Of a stretch of DNA of 48,579 bases, positions 48,515 through 48,579 are shown in pieces. The first letter of the stretch is position 1; each line of letters opens with the position of its first letter. The notes below the pieces were generated by a model. The model was not told where the DNA came from, did not search any database, and saw nothing but the letters and a program-made list of their open reading frames with translations. Made by a program: the position numbers and the translations under genes. Source of the stretch: an uncultured Oscillospiraceae bacterium (GTDB lineage Bacteria > Bacillota > Clostridia > Oscillospirales > Oscillospiraceae); the NCBI GenBank assembly GCA_947588955.1, contig CANPYX010000017.1, positions 1 through 48,579 of the forward strand, written 5' to 3'.

Positions 48515-48579
48515 AAAAAGGGGCTGTGAAAAAAGTCCCGTAAAAAAGGAAGAGAGTTACCAAGGGACCCTGGTAACTC
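48515..48579 (+). mobile_element. Possible end of a GGGGCTGTGAAAA inverted-repeat element, cut by the window edge
   Basis: GGGGCTGTGAAAA begins at 48520. The same words occur on the minus strand at 62-74 next to repeat copy 1, and AGTCCCG follows in both cases. A 9-bp hairpin GAGTTACCA/TGGTAACTC (48554-48562, 48571-48579) ends exactly at the window edge. The shape suggests the end of an insertion sequence or MITE; the rest is outside. Confidence 0.4.

Noticed and set aside
1-48579. CRISPR array, tRNA or rRNA genes
   Set aside because: No regularly spaced direct repeats and no tRNA/rRNA signatures were seen; the repeats present are hairpin elements of variable sequence.

Overview
The window is a high-GC, densely coded stretch of chromosome from a Gram-positive, endospore-forming Clostridia-type bacterium, most likely an uncultured Oscillospiraceae/Oscillospirales gut organism (inference). 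The sporulation genes ylbJ, yqfC, yqfD and an uninterrupted sigK, the bacillus/clostridial order phoH-ybeY-era-yqzL-recO, lipoprotein-based ABC importers and SLH surface anchoring all fit this. I found no rRNA, tRNA, CRISPR array or complete transposase gene.

Layout. 1-3958: a leftward group ending in a PL9-type pectate lyase, with a 52-aa small protein, a DUF1284 protein, BirA and a small Cys-rich protein. 4003-4163: a 161-bp MITE-like element. 4181-5347: ylbJ, divergent from the rightward run yqfC, yqfD, phoH, M32 carboxypeptidase, ybeY, era, yqzL, recO, LarA-like racemase, DinB-like protein and aldo/keto reductase (5454-14850). 14851-15367: a non-coding interval with a terminator, a strong promoter, a LacI-type palindrome and a structured RNA candidate ending in an intrinsic terminator, followed by sigK. 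16271-19943: a heterodimeric ABC exporter. 20061-21028: two small membrane proteins of unknown function.

21131-35247 is a starch/maltodextrin utilisation locus. It holds a promoter with a LacI-type operator, a structured leader, binding lipoprotein, two permeases, an MsmK/MalK-like ATPase, a surface alpha-amylase lipoprotein, a membrane-anchored type I pullulanase, a cytosolic debranching enzyme, a GH13 alpha-glucosidase with an alpha-1,6-type active site, and a HAD hydrolase. The genes together suggest surface cleavage of starch, import of maltodextrins and complete intracellular debranching and hydrolysis. 35636-36770: a lower-GC ECF sigma/anti-sigma pair. 36938-39892: a leftward operon of a Crp-family regulator and a taurine/nitrate-type ABC importer with a consensus promoter and a palindrome at the start site. 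40069-42465: a secreted M3-like metallopeptidase with three SLH domains, divergent from a two-component system (42681-44680). 44947-47083: an envelope operon (SGNH hydrolase, DUF4358 lipoprotein, N-acetylmuramoyl-L-alanine amidase). 47143-48402: a GH28 polygalacturonase without a signal peptide.

The most unusual feature is a dispersed family of about 190-bp modular repeats (four copies: 1-215, 35410-35598, 44646-44846, 48418-48514). Each copy lies just after, or inside, the 3' end of a gene. Up to four hairpins are joined by conserved linkers, and the stems differ between copies on both arms at once, so base pairing is kept while sequence is not. I know of no named family matching it. Two further 161-bp inverted-repeat elements with different ends but related cores (4003-4163, 26294-26454) form a second mobile, non-coding family.
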